NCBI RefSeq assembly: GCF_016802725.1
Contig: NC_052671.1
Span: 21,123,728 to 21,187,727, forward strand
Origin: Solenopsis invicta
Lineage: Eukaryota > Arthropoda > Insecta > Hymenoptera > Formicidae
DNA length: 64,000 bases
Direction: 5' to 3'
Positions 1-9,080 of the stretch are shown here, piece after piece. Positions within the stretch are counted from its first letter, which is position 1, and each line of letters begins with the position of its first letter. Both the position numbers and the translations under genes were made by a program. The notes below the pieces were generated by a model that was not told the DNA's origin, made no database searches, and saw nothing but the letters and a program-made list of their open reading frames with translations.

Positions 1-440
1 TATGTTATTGGTTTTGAAAAATCAATAAAGAATTATTTAATAGCTACAGCTTAAATGGCATTACATTTCGAACTGAAATTGTTTGTAGTTGTTTGTAGTT
101 CAAGAATTTTTGTTTATAGTTTAAAATTAAGTATGTTATCGATTTGTGAAAAACAGTTAGAAATTATTTTATAAGTGCTGCACAAATGGCATCACACTTC
201 TATATGAAATTGTTTGTAGTTGTTTGTAGTATCAAAATTTTTGTTTGTAGTTAAAAAATATGCTTACATTTGACTTTTAAACAACAGCTAGATATTTACT
301 ATATTTATAATAAAAAGAAAATTACATGATATTTTCATTAAAAGTCGTTGTAGTTATTTGTGGTTTAAGAGTTTTGTTCATAGTTCTTTGTAATTTAAGA
401 ATTTTTATCTGTGGTTTAAGGACAGTATGCTATCGAGGTA
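1..440. repeat. Imperfect ~132-base tandem repeat
   Basis: About three degenerate units can be aligned by eye. The stretch 'AAATGGCATYACA' recurs near 52 and 184, each time followed by 'GAAATTGTTTGTAGTTG'. Shorter GTTTGTAGTT echoes continue to about 420. The DNA is AT-rich and has no ORF worth calling. It could be a minisatellite or a piece of a longer satellite entering from the left of the window. Confidence 0.6.
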
Positions 441-863
441 ATTGTTAAGAATACCCCCTTCCACCTCCGATTTTGACGAACTTAGGCTCATTCGACGCGT
501 TTTCACCCCAAATGAATGAATCAGGAAAAAGTGTCGGACTGCTCTGCAAACCGAGATATCAAGCGTTAAATTTGGCGATTATACAAGTTAGGATATTTAT
601 CATCTCGGCGTAATGTAGCGAACTGAGCATGCGCTGTGGTCACTTTAGCATGCACCCCCCCCCCCCCGTGTGTGTGTGTGTGTATATGTGTATCATAAAA
701 TAAATTACTTTGATGCCATAAAAAATATATATTGCACTATACATTTAGACACCTTACACAGTGTAAAAAAAAACTAATAAATTTCTTAATCCAATACGGT
801 ATTTTATTCATAATTTGTTGACATAAAGGATTAAATATGTTGTAACTAATAAACAATAATAGA
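441..863. other. Gene-free stretch with poly-C/GT microsatellite
   Basis: No gene seen. A run of 13 C residues (655-667) leads into a GT dinucleotide run (668-684). The segment before it, about 455-650, is less AT-rich than its surroundings and may be a transposon fragment, but I could not identify it. Confidence 0.5.
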
Positions 864-867
864 AAGG

Positions 868-1980
868 TGTAACGACCGTACTTCGCGCACGGAGGGGTAA
901 CGGTGCGGGAACGGGCGCGAAAGGTCGCTTGAAGAGATTAGAAGGCGTTTTGGTTGGTGTGAGAATAACAGTGTTTTATTCCAAATGCGACGAAGCTAGT
1001 ATACGCCTCGTGAACATACAAGTTTTCTATAATACGGTCAGCGGTGCAGTTATAGTAACTTGAAATGACACGATCGGTCGGCAATAGATCGCGGAACTTA
1101 GACTAACGCGCGGACGGACGAAATTTTGCGGACAGAAACACGGAAATCTATTTACAACTTTATGTACATAACCCACCTGCTACCCGAGACGCGGTTCGTG
1201 GAACGCTGTCGCGTTATTTTTCCGGAAGCCAGGCGGCTTTGTTATGGCCGTGAAACTGGCGCGAGACGCGGTGCGTGGTGCGGTGAGACGGGGCGCGTAC
1301 ACGCACACGGTTCCGTGCGGTCGGTGTCGGTGTTTGCGCGGACCGTCGTAAAGCGGTTAATACCGCTGTCGAGATTGCCGGAGGACACTACCTCACGCCA
1401 AGTGCGCTTGGTGGAGGCACGGAGCCCCGTACCCCCTTACGCGAGGCAGCGTCGAGCTCGGGAGGCGGAGAGGATCGCGCTTTCGTCAAGTACCTTGACA
1501 GGGCCCAAGTTTCCCTTGAGCCCGGGCGATGAGTTGGAAAGCGGAAACGGAGTCGGCTGCGAGCCAAGTGTCTCAGCAGAGACCGAGACGCTCGATCTCG
1601 GTCGCAACCTGGGGAGCTTCTAGTCGACGGGCCGGCCAGAAGCGGATAAGGTCCCTGCTTCCGGCGAACGTCGCCTTATTTACCCGAGAATCGAAGCGAG
1701 GGGATGCGCGACGTATTATGGCGGAGCGGTCTGGCGGCAGCATCCCCGCCACTCGATCTCGGGTCTCTCGCTTCGGACTACGCGCGTCGAGCGTGGCTGC
1801 GGACGGCGCGGGAACGAGAGTGCGTGCGCGCGAAGATGAGAGCGCGAAAGCGATCGCTCGTTCGCTCGGACATCGGTAACTTTAGGCGCTACGCGCCGCT
1901 AATTGCCGTCCGGCTGATGTTTGGCCGGACGGTTCGGACGGTTTGTTGGTCCGGGGGGGATCGGAAGGCGGTTCGTTACA
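868..1980 (-). mobile_element. Solo LTR, 1.1 kb, minus orientation (probably Ty3/gypsy-like)
   Basis: The element starts TGTAACG and ends CGTTACA, and is flanked on both sides by AAGG (864-867 and 1981-1984), a 4-base target duplication. It is much richer in GC than the surrounding DNA. A diverged copy lies at 50968-52118 in the opposite orientation. That copy shows a TATA box and AATAAA signals in LTR order, which sets the orientation here as minus. No gag or pol lies next to it, so it is a solo LTR. ORFs in its GC-rich body (1126-2012) are chance. Assignment to Ty3/gypsy rests only on LTR size and the 4-base duplication. Confidence 0.7.
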
Positions 1981-1984
1981 AAGG

Positions 1985-2386
1985 TAGCGATATTGAAATA
2001 AAACTGGCTTGAATTTATTTTTTCAATGGATATATTTTTATTCATATGAAGTATAAGTTTTACTATTATCAATTATCAGTCTTTTATTAATATTATTGTA
2101 TTAGTCTACCATTAATATTCCTTGTAATGAAATTTACAATTTACAATTTAAAAAACTTGATAGAATTTATAAAAATATCGATTTAATCTTTACAATATAA
2201 TTGCAAATGCATATGTATATACATTGAATGTAAAATATTCTATAATAAATTTTTCTTTATTGAAAAATTAATGTGGAATAATATAATAATATGTATATAA
2301 ATAGAAAAAATAATAAATTAATTAATATAATAATATAATAATTAATTTAATAATAAATAAAAATAATAATAATAGTAATAATAAAA
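1985..2386. other. AT-rich stretch downstream of the protease exon
   Basis: No gene seen. It consists of runs of AAT/ATT and would hold the 3' UTR of the minus-strand protease whose stop codon is at 2387. A minus-strand AATAAA (read as tttatt on plus, about 2083-2088) is a candidate poly(A) signal. Confidence 0.4.
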
Positions 2387-2587
2387 TTAACGTATGTTGT
2401 TACGTGATTTGTTTTTATAACGATTAATGAATGCGATGACTTGATCTATCGGTATCCCCACACTAATATTAAATAAGTTCTGTATTACTTTCTCCTTCTT
2501 GAATTCGTCATTCCAATGTAATGTTGCAACGTTCACCGCAACAATATCACCATCTTTGGTAATTAGAGGTCCGCCGGACATACCACT
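2387..2587 (-). CDS. Trypsin-like (HtrA/TYSND1-type) protease, terminal exon with catalytic Ser
   Basis: This is the last exon of a minus-strand peptidase gene. It opens with Ser-Gly-Met-Ser-Gly-Gly-Pro-Leu, the S1/HtrA nucleophile motif, then 'DGDIVAVNV' and a terminal '(S)VGIPIDQVIAFI' helix, the usual end of a trypsin-fold domain. A 3' splice site (TTTTTCCAG) precedes it at 2588. It joins in phase with the exon ending at 48942, so the catalytic triad is spread over exons 46 kb apart. No PDZ domain follows, which fits TYSND1-like peroxisomal proteases better than HtrA, but the C-terminus (NNIR) is not a peroxisomal SKL signal. The exact family is uncertain. The mariner end lies 11 bases from this exon. 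Confidence 0.7.
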   Translation of the reverse strand, partial: SGMSGGPLITKDGDIVAVNVATLHWNDEFKKEKVIQNLFNISVGIPIDQVIAFINRYKNKSRNNIR

Positions 2588-2598
2588 CTGGAAAAATA

Positions 2599-2625
2599 GG
2601 AGTACAAATTGAAAACCGCCGTTTT
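2599..2625 (+). repeat. Mariner left terminal inverted repeat
   Basis: A 27-base repeat that is the exact reverse complement of 47085-47111. TA precedes it at 2597-2598. Confidence 0.9.
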
Positions 2626-2626
2626 C

Positions 2627-2643
2627 CAGTAGATGGCGCCAGC
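2627..2643 (+). promoter_or_regulatory. CTCF-like motif in the mariner left arm
   Basis: The sequence CCAGTAGATGGCGCCAG matches the AGATGGCGC core I know for insect CTCF binding sites. It lies just inside the left inverted repeat, between the protease splice site and the array. Motif resemblance only; binding is not shown. Confidence 0.25.
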
Positions 2644-2728
2644 GGTAAATGCAGTGTAGCGACTTAATGTATAAATCACTAGATTTATTCGAGATTGAAA
2701 GATATATATTATAAACGTGTTCATTCCT

Positions 2729-2859
2729 TGACAGACAATATATTAATAAAGAAGTAAATGTTTTTTAACAAAAGATGTTTAGTGTGTTGCTAAGTAACAA
2801 GTGTAGAAAGTGTAAGTGTAAGAATAAAAGTGTAAGTGAAAGAGTGTAAGAACGCCACA
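2729..2859 (-). repeat. LTR-like 131-base block (first of 29)
   Basis: On the minus strand it starts TGTGGCGTTC and ends TTGTCTGTCA, the TG...CA form of LTRs, and it flanks every ORF as a direct repeat. Immediately upstream on that strand is a G-rich tract ending GGGGGGAGTAC, placed like a polypurine tract before a 3' LTR. Inside are four or five GTGTAAG-type direct repeats and a palindrome GTTGCTAAGTAAC. Against the idea: it is very short for an LTR, no primer-binding site could be named, and no target duplication is visible at the outer ends (TTCCT on the left, GCAGG on the right). The left outer flank shares a further TTCCT with the internal flanks. Confidence 0.5.
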
Positions 2860-2860
2860 G

Positions 2861-2872
2861 TACTCCCCCCTA
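2861..2872 (-). promoter_or_regulatory. Polypurine-tract-like G run beside the block
   Basis: On the coding strand the sequence is TTAGGGGGGAGTA, one base before the block's TG start and just after the ORF's stop codon. It recurs in every unit. The unit at 13731 has five G instead of six. In LTR elements this tract primes plus-strand DNA synthesis; that role is inferred from position and composition. Confidence 0.45.
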
Positions 2873-2880
2873 AGCGACGA

Positions 2881-4224
2881 CTACGTTGCGAAATGAACTT
2901 TCTTCTTAGCCGGGTAAGTTCTTAAAGGTCTTGAAACAGGAACAGAAATAGAAGCGGGAACATCCAAACTGGTTACAGGTTCCGTAGAAGAAGAGCAAGG
3001 TAAGGAAGTAGCATAACTTGCACCTGATGCTAATGCACCAATCTTTGATTTTTGATTAATATAGTCAATTAATCTAGCTTGGAAAGCTTTAACACCCTCA
3101 GAGAATGGAGCATTGATATTCAACATGCTGGTCTTGGTTATAGATGCTATGGCATGTGCAGCAGCGGTGAAATAAGTAAAGTTCCCACTATGAAGTGGTT
3201 TGAGTTCATTATGGTCCAATAAGAACTTTAGGAAAGCTCTATCTTCTTTAGGGAACCCCTTAAGGAAGGAGATGGCAACACTCGTTGCAGCCATCTCTGG
3301 ACCATTCAGTTCAGGGAACATCAAGACTTCTGGGTTATTTTCATATATATGTTCAATGATCATAGGAATGTGACTCATTTCTGCCCATTGGAGTAAATTA
3401 ATTAACCTATCAAAGATGATGTGATTTTGATCATCAGGAATGCTTGCAAGAGTCCTTAGTATTCTGAAAATAGTTGCCCTGACTGGTTGGTTGGATGAAG
3501 CCGATGTATACAAGGCTTGACAGGGTCTCAGTAAGGGAGGATCAACCTGATCCACATTCATGGTTACACCTGAAATTTTGGCTAATCCCCTCCATCTGTT
3601 GCGAAACCATGCAGTTCTGTTTGCTTCAATCACATTCTTTCCTATTAACAACAATACTGAAAGGGCAACTATAGTAAAGTCTTGCGGGGTTTCATCACCA
3701 TTTATCTTCATTGCTTCAGCAACATATGATACAGCATCTTTTGTTTCATCCATAACTTTTTCTTTTGTATCCCATATCATTTTTTCTACTCTGAGATGAC
3801 ACTGTGCTAAGCTTGTTTCAAGTCCTGATTCAACCATAGCACGATATGGTGTATATGTCGCCAAAATTGTCAGTAATACACCTAGTGTTTGTGCAAAGTC
3901 TGGATTAGTTTCACTATTCCAATCTGCATCATACAGATTGGTCAAGGCATAAGCATGAATTCTGGACCTAGTAGTCCTGTCTATAGGACTATCACCTTCA
4001 TAGAATGCAACATGGATAGGTCTTGTTTCTTCTTTAATAAACTCTATTTTTTCCATATCTCTAATTCTTTTCGATGTTATTAGACTAGTATTTTGGATTA
4101 GATACCTGTCAATGTTACCAAAGAATTGCTGGTGTTCTGCTGGTAGAGTTCTGATGAATCTACCTCTTTTTTGGTTAATGCTAGGTGGTTTATACACCTC
4201 AGACATATCTCTTGAGGTAGCCAT
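2881..4224 (-). CDS. Endogenous viral nucleoprotein-like protein, copy 1
   Basis: The 447-residue ORF reads as a mononegaviral nucleoprotein: a largely helical protein with no signal peptide and no transmembrane pattern. It has a conserved-looking central stretch at about 184-219 (hydrophobic helix, then the basic 'ANRTAWFRNRWRGLAK') and a second core region at about 280-375 containing 'FTYFTAAAHAIA'. The tail from about 396 is Ser/Pro-rich, disordered-looking and ends with a basic KKK patch. In viruses this protein coats genomic RNA. In a genome it could interfere with related viruses or have no role. I place it in the insect nyami-/arto-/borna-like part of the order only tentatively. A 54-base leader separates the ATG from the upstream block at 4279-4409. 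Copies 2, 3 and 6-26, except as noted, give the same protein. Confidence 0.75.
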   Translation of the reverse strand: MATSRDMSEVYKPPSINQKRGRFIRTLPAEHQQFFGNIDRYLIQNTSLITSKRIRDMEKIEFIKEETRPIHVAFYEGDSPIDRTTRSRIHAYALTNLYDADWNSETNPDFAQTLGVLLTILATYTPYRAMVESGLETSLAQCHLRVEKMIWDTKEKVMDETKDAVSYVAEAMKINGDETPQDFTIVALSVLLLIGKNVIEANRTAWFRNRWRGLAKISGVTMNVDQVDPPLLRPCQALYTSASSNQPVRATIFRILRTLASIPDDQNHIIFDRLINLLQWAEMSHIPMIIEHIYENNPEVLMFPELNGPEMAATSVAISFLKGFPKEDRAFLKFLLDHNELKPLHSGNFTYFTAAAHAIASITKTSMLNINAPFSEGVKAFQARLIDYINQKSKIGALASGASYATSLPCSSSTEPVTSLDVPASISVPVSRPLRTYPAKKKVHFAT

Positions 4225-4278
4225 GTTGAAAGTTTGACTGTAACAGATAAATCAATAAATAATTCAGTGTTACTTCCT
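4225..4278 (-). promoter_or_regulatory. Leader of the nucleoprotein ORF with a splice-acceptor-like site
   Basis: The 54-base leader, read on the minus strand, contains TTGATTTATCTGTTACAG ending 13 bases before the ATG, a plausible branch-site plus 3' splice-site arrangement. It is repeated in all units. If used, a transcript starting upstream could be spliced directly onto the ORF. No partner donor is obvious in the block. Confidence 0.3.
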
Positions 4279-4430
4279 TGACAGACAATATATTAATAAA
4301 GAAGTAAATGTTTTTTAACAAAAGATGTTTAGTGTGTTGCTAAGTAACAAGTGTAGAAAGTGTAAGTGTAAGAATAAAAGTGTAAGTGAAAGAGTGTAAG
4401 AACGCCACAGTACTCCCCCCTAAGCGACGA

Positions 4431-5774
4431 CTACGTTGCGAAATGAACTTTCTTCTTAGCCGGGTAAGTTCTTAAAGGTCTTGAAACAGGAACAGAAATA
4501 GAAGCGGGAACATCCAAACTGGTTACAGGTTCCGTAGAAGAAGAGCAAGGTAAGGAAGTAGCATAACTTGCACCTGATGCTAATGCACCAATCTTTGATT
4601 TTTGATTAATATAGTCAATTAATCTAGCTTGGAAAGCTTTAACACCCTCAGAGAATGGAGCATTGATATTCAACATGCTGGTCTTGGTTATAGATGCTAT
4701 GGCATGTGCAGCAGCGGTGAAATAAGTAAAGTTCCCACTATGAAGTGGTTTGAGTTCATTATGGTCCAATAAGAACTTTAGGAAAGCTCTATCTTCTTTA
4801 GGGAACCCCTTAAGGAAGGAGATGGCAACACTCGTTGCAGCCATCTCTGGACCATTCAGTTCAGGGAACATCAAGACTTCTGGGTTATTTTCATATATAT
4901 GTTCAATGATCATAGGAATGTGACTCATTTCTGCCCATTGGAGTAAATTAATTAACCTATCAAAGATGATGTGATTTTGATCATCAGGAATGCTTGCAAG
5001 AGTCCTTAGTATTCTGAAAATAGTTGCCCTGACTGGTTGGTTGGATGAAGCCGATGTATACAAGGCTTGACAGGGTCTCAGTAAGGGAGGATCAACCTGA
5101 TCCACATTCATGGTTACACCTGAAATTTTGGCTAATCCCCTCCATCTGTTGCGAAACCATGCAGTTCTGTTTGCTTCAATCACATTCTTTCCTATTAACA
5201 ACAATACTGAAAGGGCAACTATAGTAAAGTCTTGCGGGGTTTCATCACCATTTATCTTCATTGCTTCAGCAACATATGATACAGCATCTTTTGTTTCATC
5301 CATAACTTTTTCTTTTGTATCCCATATCATTTTTTCTACTCTGAGATGACACTGTGCTAAGCTTGTTTCAAGTCCTGATTCAACCATAGCACGATATGGT
5401 GTATATGTCGCCAAAATTGTCAGTAATACACCTAGTGTTTGTGCAAAGTCTGGATTAGTTTCACTATTCCAATCTGCATCATACAGATTGGTCAAGGCAT
5501 AAGCATGAATTCTGGACCTAGTAGTCCTGTCTATAGGACTATCACCTTCATAGAATGCAACATGGATAGGTCTTGTTTCTTCTTTAATAAACTCTATTTT
5601 TTCCATATCTCTAATTCTTTTCGATGTTATTAGACTAGTATTTTGGATTAGATACCTGTCAATGTTACCAAAGAATTGCTGGTGTTCTGCTGGTAGAGTT
5701 CTGATGAATCTACCTCTTTTTTGGTTAATGCTAGGTGGTTTATACACCTCAGACATATCTCTTGAGGTAGCCAT
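4431..5774 (-). CDS. Nucleoprotein-like protein, copy 2
   Basis: Same protein as copy 1. Its upstream block is 5829-5959. Confidence 0.75.
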   Translation of the reverse strand: MATSRDMSEVYKPPSINQKRGRFIRTLPAEHQQFFGNIDRYLIQNTSLITSKRIRDMEKIEFIKEETRPIHVAFYEGDSPIDRTTRSRIHAYALTNLYDADWNSETNPDFAQTLGVLLTILATYTPYRAMVESGLETSLAQCHLRVEKMIWDTKEKVMDETKDAVSYVAEAMKINGDETPQDFTIVALSVLLLIGKNVIEANRTAWFRNRWRGLAKISGVTMNVDQVDPPLLRPCQALYTSASSNQPVRATIFRILRTLASIPDDQNHIIFDRLINLLQWAEMSHIPMIIEHIYENNPEVLMFPELNGPEMAATSVAISFLKGFPKEDRAFLKFLLDHNELKPLHSGNFTYFTAAAHAIASITKTSMLNINAPFSEGVKAFQARLIDYINQKSKIGALASGASYATSLPCSSSTEPVTSLDVPASISVPVSRPLRTYPAKKKVHFAT

Positions 5775-5980
5775 GTTGAAAGTTTGACTGTAACAGATAA
5801 ATCAATAAATAATTCAGTGTTACTTCCTTGACAGACAATATATTAATAAAGAAGTAAATGTTTTTTAACAAAAGATGTTTAGTGTGTTGCTAAGTAACAA
5901 GTGTAGAAAGTGTAAGTGTAAGAATAAAAGTGTAAGTGAAAGAGTGTAAGAACGCCACAGTACTCCCCCCTAAGCGACGA

Positions 5981-7324
5981 CTACGTTGCGAAATGAACTT
6001 TCTTCTTAGCCGGGTAAGTTCTTAAAGGTCTTGAAACAGGAACAGAAATAGAAGCGGGAACATCCAAACTGGTTACAGGTTCCGTAGAAGAAGAGCAAGG
6101 TAAGGAAGTAGCATAACTTGCACCTGATGCTAATGCACCAATCTTTGATTTTTGATTAATATAGTCAATTAATCTAGCTTGGAAAGCTTTAACACCCTCA
6201 GAGAATGGAGCATTGATATTCAACATGCTGGTCTTGGTTATAGATGCTATGGCATGTGCAGCAGCGGTGAAATAAGTAAAGTTCCCACTATGAAGTGGTT
6301 TGAGTTCATTATGGTCCAATAAGAACTTTAGGAAAGCTCTATCTTCTTTAGGGAACCCCTTAAGGAAGGAGATGGCAACACTCGTTGCAGCCATCTCTGG
6401 ACCATTCAGTTCAGGGAACATCAAGACTTCTGGGTTATTTTCATATATATGTTCAATGATCATAGGAATGTGACTCATTTCTGCCCATTGGAGTAAATTA
6501 ATTAACCTATCAAAGATGATGTGATTTTGATCATCAGGAATGCTTGCAAGAGTCCTTAGTATTCTGAAAATAGTTGCCCTGACTGGTTGGTTGGATGAAG
6601 CCGATGTATACAAGGCTTGACAGGGTCTCAGTAAGGGAGGATCAACCTGATCCACATTCATGGTTACACCTGAAATTTTGGCTAATCCCCTCCATCTGTT
6701 GCGAAACCATGCAGTTCTGTTTGCTTCAATCACATTCTTTCCTATTAACAACAATACTGAAAGGGCAACTATAGTAAAGTCTTGCGGGGTTTCATCACCA
6801 TTTATCTTCATTGCTTCAGCAACATATGATACAGCATCTTTTGTTTCATCCATAACTTTTTCTTTTGTATCCCATATCATTTTTTCTACTCTGAGATGAC
6901 ACTGTGCTAAGCTTGTTTCAAGTCCTGATTCAACCATAGCACGATATGGTGTATATGTCGCCAAAATTGTCAGTAATACACCTAGTGTTTGTGCAAAGTC
7001 TGGATTAGTTTCACTATTCCAATCTGCATCATACAGATTGGTCAAGGCATAAGCATGAATTCTGGACCTAGTAGTCCTGTCTATAGGACTATCACCTTCA
7101 TAGAATGCAACATGGATAGGTCTTGTTTCTTCTTTAATAAACTCTATTTTTTCCATATCTCTAATTCTTTTCGATGTTATTAGACTAGTATTTTGGATTA
7201 GATACCTGTCAATGTTACCAAAGAATTGCTGGTGTTCTGCTGGTAGAGTTCTGATGAATCTACCTCTTTTTTGGTTAATGCTAGGTGGTTTATACACCTC
7301 AGACATATCTCTTGAGGTAGCCAT
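5981..7324 (-). CDS. Nucleoprotein-like protein, copy 3
   Basis: Same protein as copy 1. Its upstream block is 7379-7509. Confidence 0.75.
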   Translation of the reverse strand: MATSRDMSEVYKPPSINQKRGRFIRTLPAEHQQFFGNIDRYLIQNTSLITSKRIRDMEKIEFIKEETRPIHVAFYEGDSPIDRTTRSRIHAYALTNLYDADWNSETNPDFAQTLGVLLTILATYTPYRAMVESGLETSLAQCHLRVEKMIWDTKEKVMDETKDAVSYVAEAMKINGDETPQDFTIVALSVLLLIGKNVIEANRTAWFRNRWRGLAKISGVTMNVDQVDPPLLRPCQALYTSASSNQPVRATIFRILRTLASIPDDQNHIIFDRLINLLQWAEMSHIPMIIEHIYENNPEVLMFPELNGPEMAATSVAISFLKGFPKEDRAFLKFLLDHNELKPLHSGNFTYFTAAAHAIASITKTSMLNINAPFSEGVKAFQARLIDYINQKSKIGALASGASYATSLPCSSSTEPVTSLDVPASISVPVSRPLRTYPAKKKVHFAT

Positions 7325-7530
7325 GTTGAAAGTTTGACTGTAACAGATAAATCAATAAATAATTCAGTGTTACTTCCTTGACAGACAATATATTAATAAA
7401 GAAGTAAATGTTTTTTAACAAAAGATGTTTAGTGTGTTGCTAAGTAACAAGTGTAGAAAGTGTAAGTGTAAGAATAAAAGTGTAAGTGAAAGAGTGTAAG
7501 AACGCCACAGTACTCCCCCCTAAGCGACGA

Positions 7531-8874
7531 CTACGTTGCGAAATGAACTTTCTTCTTAGCCGGGTAAGTTCTTAAAGGTCTTGAAACAGGAACAGAAATA
7601 GAAGCGGGAACATCCAAACTGGTTACAGGTTCCGTAGAAGAAGAGCAAGGTAAGGAAGTAGCATAACTTGCACCTGATGCTAATGCACCAATCTTTGATT
7701 TTTGATTAATATAGTCAATTAATCTAGCTTGGAAAGCTTTAACACCCTCAGAGAATGGAGCATTGATATTCAACATGCTGGTCTTGGTTATAGATGCTAT
7801 GGCATGTGCAGCAGCGGTGAAATAAGTAAAGTTCCCACTATGAAGTGGTTTGAGTTCATTATGGTCCAATAAGAACTTTAGGAAAGCTCTATCTTCTTTA
7901 GGGAACCCCTTAAGGAAGGAGATGGCAACACTCGTTGCAGCCATCTCTGGACCATTCAGTTCAGGGAACATCAAGACTTCTGGGTTATTTTCATATATAT
8001 GTTCAATGATCATAGGAATGTGACTCATTTCTGCCCATTGGAGTAAATTAATTAACCTATCAAAGATGATGTGATTTTGATCATCAGGAATGCTTGCAAG
8101 AGTCCTTAGTATTCTGAAAATAGTTGCCCTGACTGGTTGGTTGGATGAAGCCGATGTATACAAGGCTTGACAGGGTCTCAGTAAGGGAGGATCAACCTGA
8201 TCCACATTCATGGTTACACCTGAAATTTTGGCTAATCCCCTCCATCTGTTGCGAAACCATGCAGTTCTGTTTGCTTCAATCACATTCTTTCCTATTAACA
8301 ACAATACTGAAAGGGCAACTATAGTAAAGTCTTGCGGGGTTTCATCACCATTTATCTTCATTGCTTCAGCAACATATGATACAGCATCTTTTGTTTCATC
8401 CATAACTTTTTCTTTTGTATCCCATATCATTTTTTCTACTCTGAGATGACACTGTGCTAAGCTTGTTTCAAGTCCTGATTCAACCATAGCACGATATGGT
8501 GTACATGTCGCCAAAATTGTCAGTAATACACCTAGTGTTTGTGCAAAGTCTGGATTAGTTTCACTATTCCAATCTGCATCATACAGATTGGTCAAGGCAT
8601 AAGCATGAATTCTGGACCTAGTAGTCCTGTCTATAGGACTATCACCTTCATAGAATGCAACATGGATAGGTCTTGTTTCTTCTTTAATAAACTCTATTTT
8701 TTCCATATCTCTAATTCTTTTCGATGTTATTAGACTAGTATTTTGGATTAGATACCTGTCAATGTTACCAAAGAATTGCTGGTGTTCTGCTGGTAGAGTT
8801 CTGATGAATCTACCTCTTTTTTGGTTAATGCTAGGTGGTTTATACACCTCAGACATATCTCTTGAGGTAGCCAT
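7531..8874 (-). CDS. Nucleoprotein-like protein, copy 4 (Tyr124Cys)
   Basis: One private substitution at 8504 changes Tyr124 to Cys; the ORF is otherwise as copy 1. Its upstream block is 8929-9059. Confidence 0.75.
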   Translation of the reverse strand: MATSRDMSEVYKPPSINQKRGRFIRTLPAEHQQFFGNIDRYLIQNTSLITSKRIRDMEKIEFIKEETRPIHVAFYEGDSPIDRTTRSRIHAYALTNLYDADWNSETNPDFAQTLGVLLTILATCTPYRAMVESGLETSLAQCHLRVEKMIWDTKEKVMDETKDAVSYVAEAMKINGDETPQDFTIVALSVLLLIGKNVIEANRTAWFRNRWRGLAKISGVTMNVDQVDPPLLRPCQALYTSASSNQPVRATIFRILRTLASIPDDQNHIIFDRLINLLQWAEMSHIPMIIEHIYENNPEVLMFPELNGPEMAATSVAISFLKGFPKEDRAFLKFLLDHNELKPLHSGNFTYFTAAAHAIASITKTSMLNINAPFSEGVKAFQARLIDYINQKSKIGALASGASYATSLPCSSSTEPVTSLDVPASISVPVSRPLRTYPAKKKVHFAT

Positions 8875-9080
8875 GTTGAAAGTTTGACTGTAACAGATAA
8901 ATCAATAAATAATTCAGTGTTACTTCCTTGACAGACAATATATTAATAAAGAAGTAAATGTTTTTTAACAAAAGATGTTTAGTGTGTTGCTAAGTAACAA
9001 GTGTAGAAAGTGTAAGTGTAAGAATAAAAGTGTAAGTGAAAGAGTGTAAGAACGCCACAGTACTCCCCCCTAAGCGACGA

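Noticed and set aside
1126..2012. Overlapping plus-strand ORFs in the GC-rich stretch
   Set aside because: They fall within (and slightly past) a solo LTR and have the Arg/Ala-rich look of random GC-rich translation.
2387..2587. Protease called as HtrA with PDZ domain
   Set aside because: The ORF stops about 60 residues after the catalytic Ser, leaving no room for a PDZ domain.
2881..4224. Nucleoprotein-like ORF considered as a retrotransposon Gag
   Set aside because: No zinc knuckle, no protease or pol follows, and the composition and central motifs look like a mononegaviral nucleoprotein. A diverged Gag cannot be fully excluded without a search.
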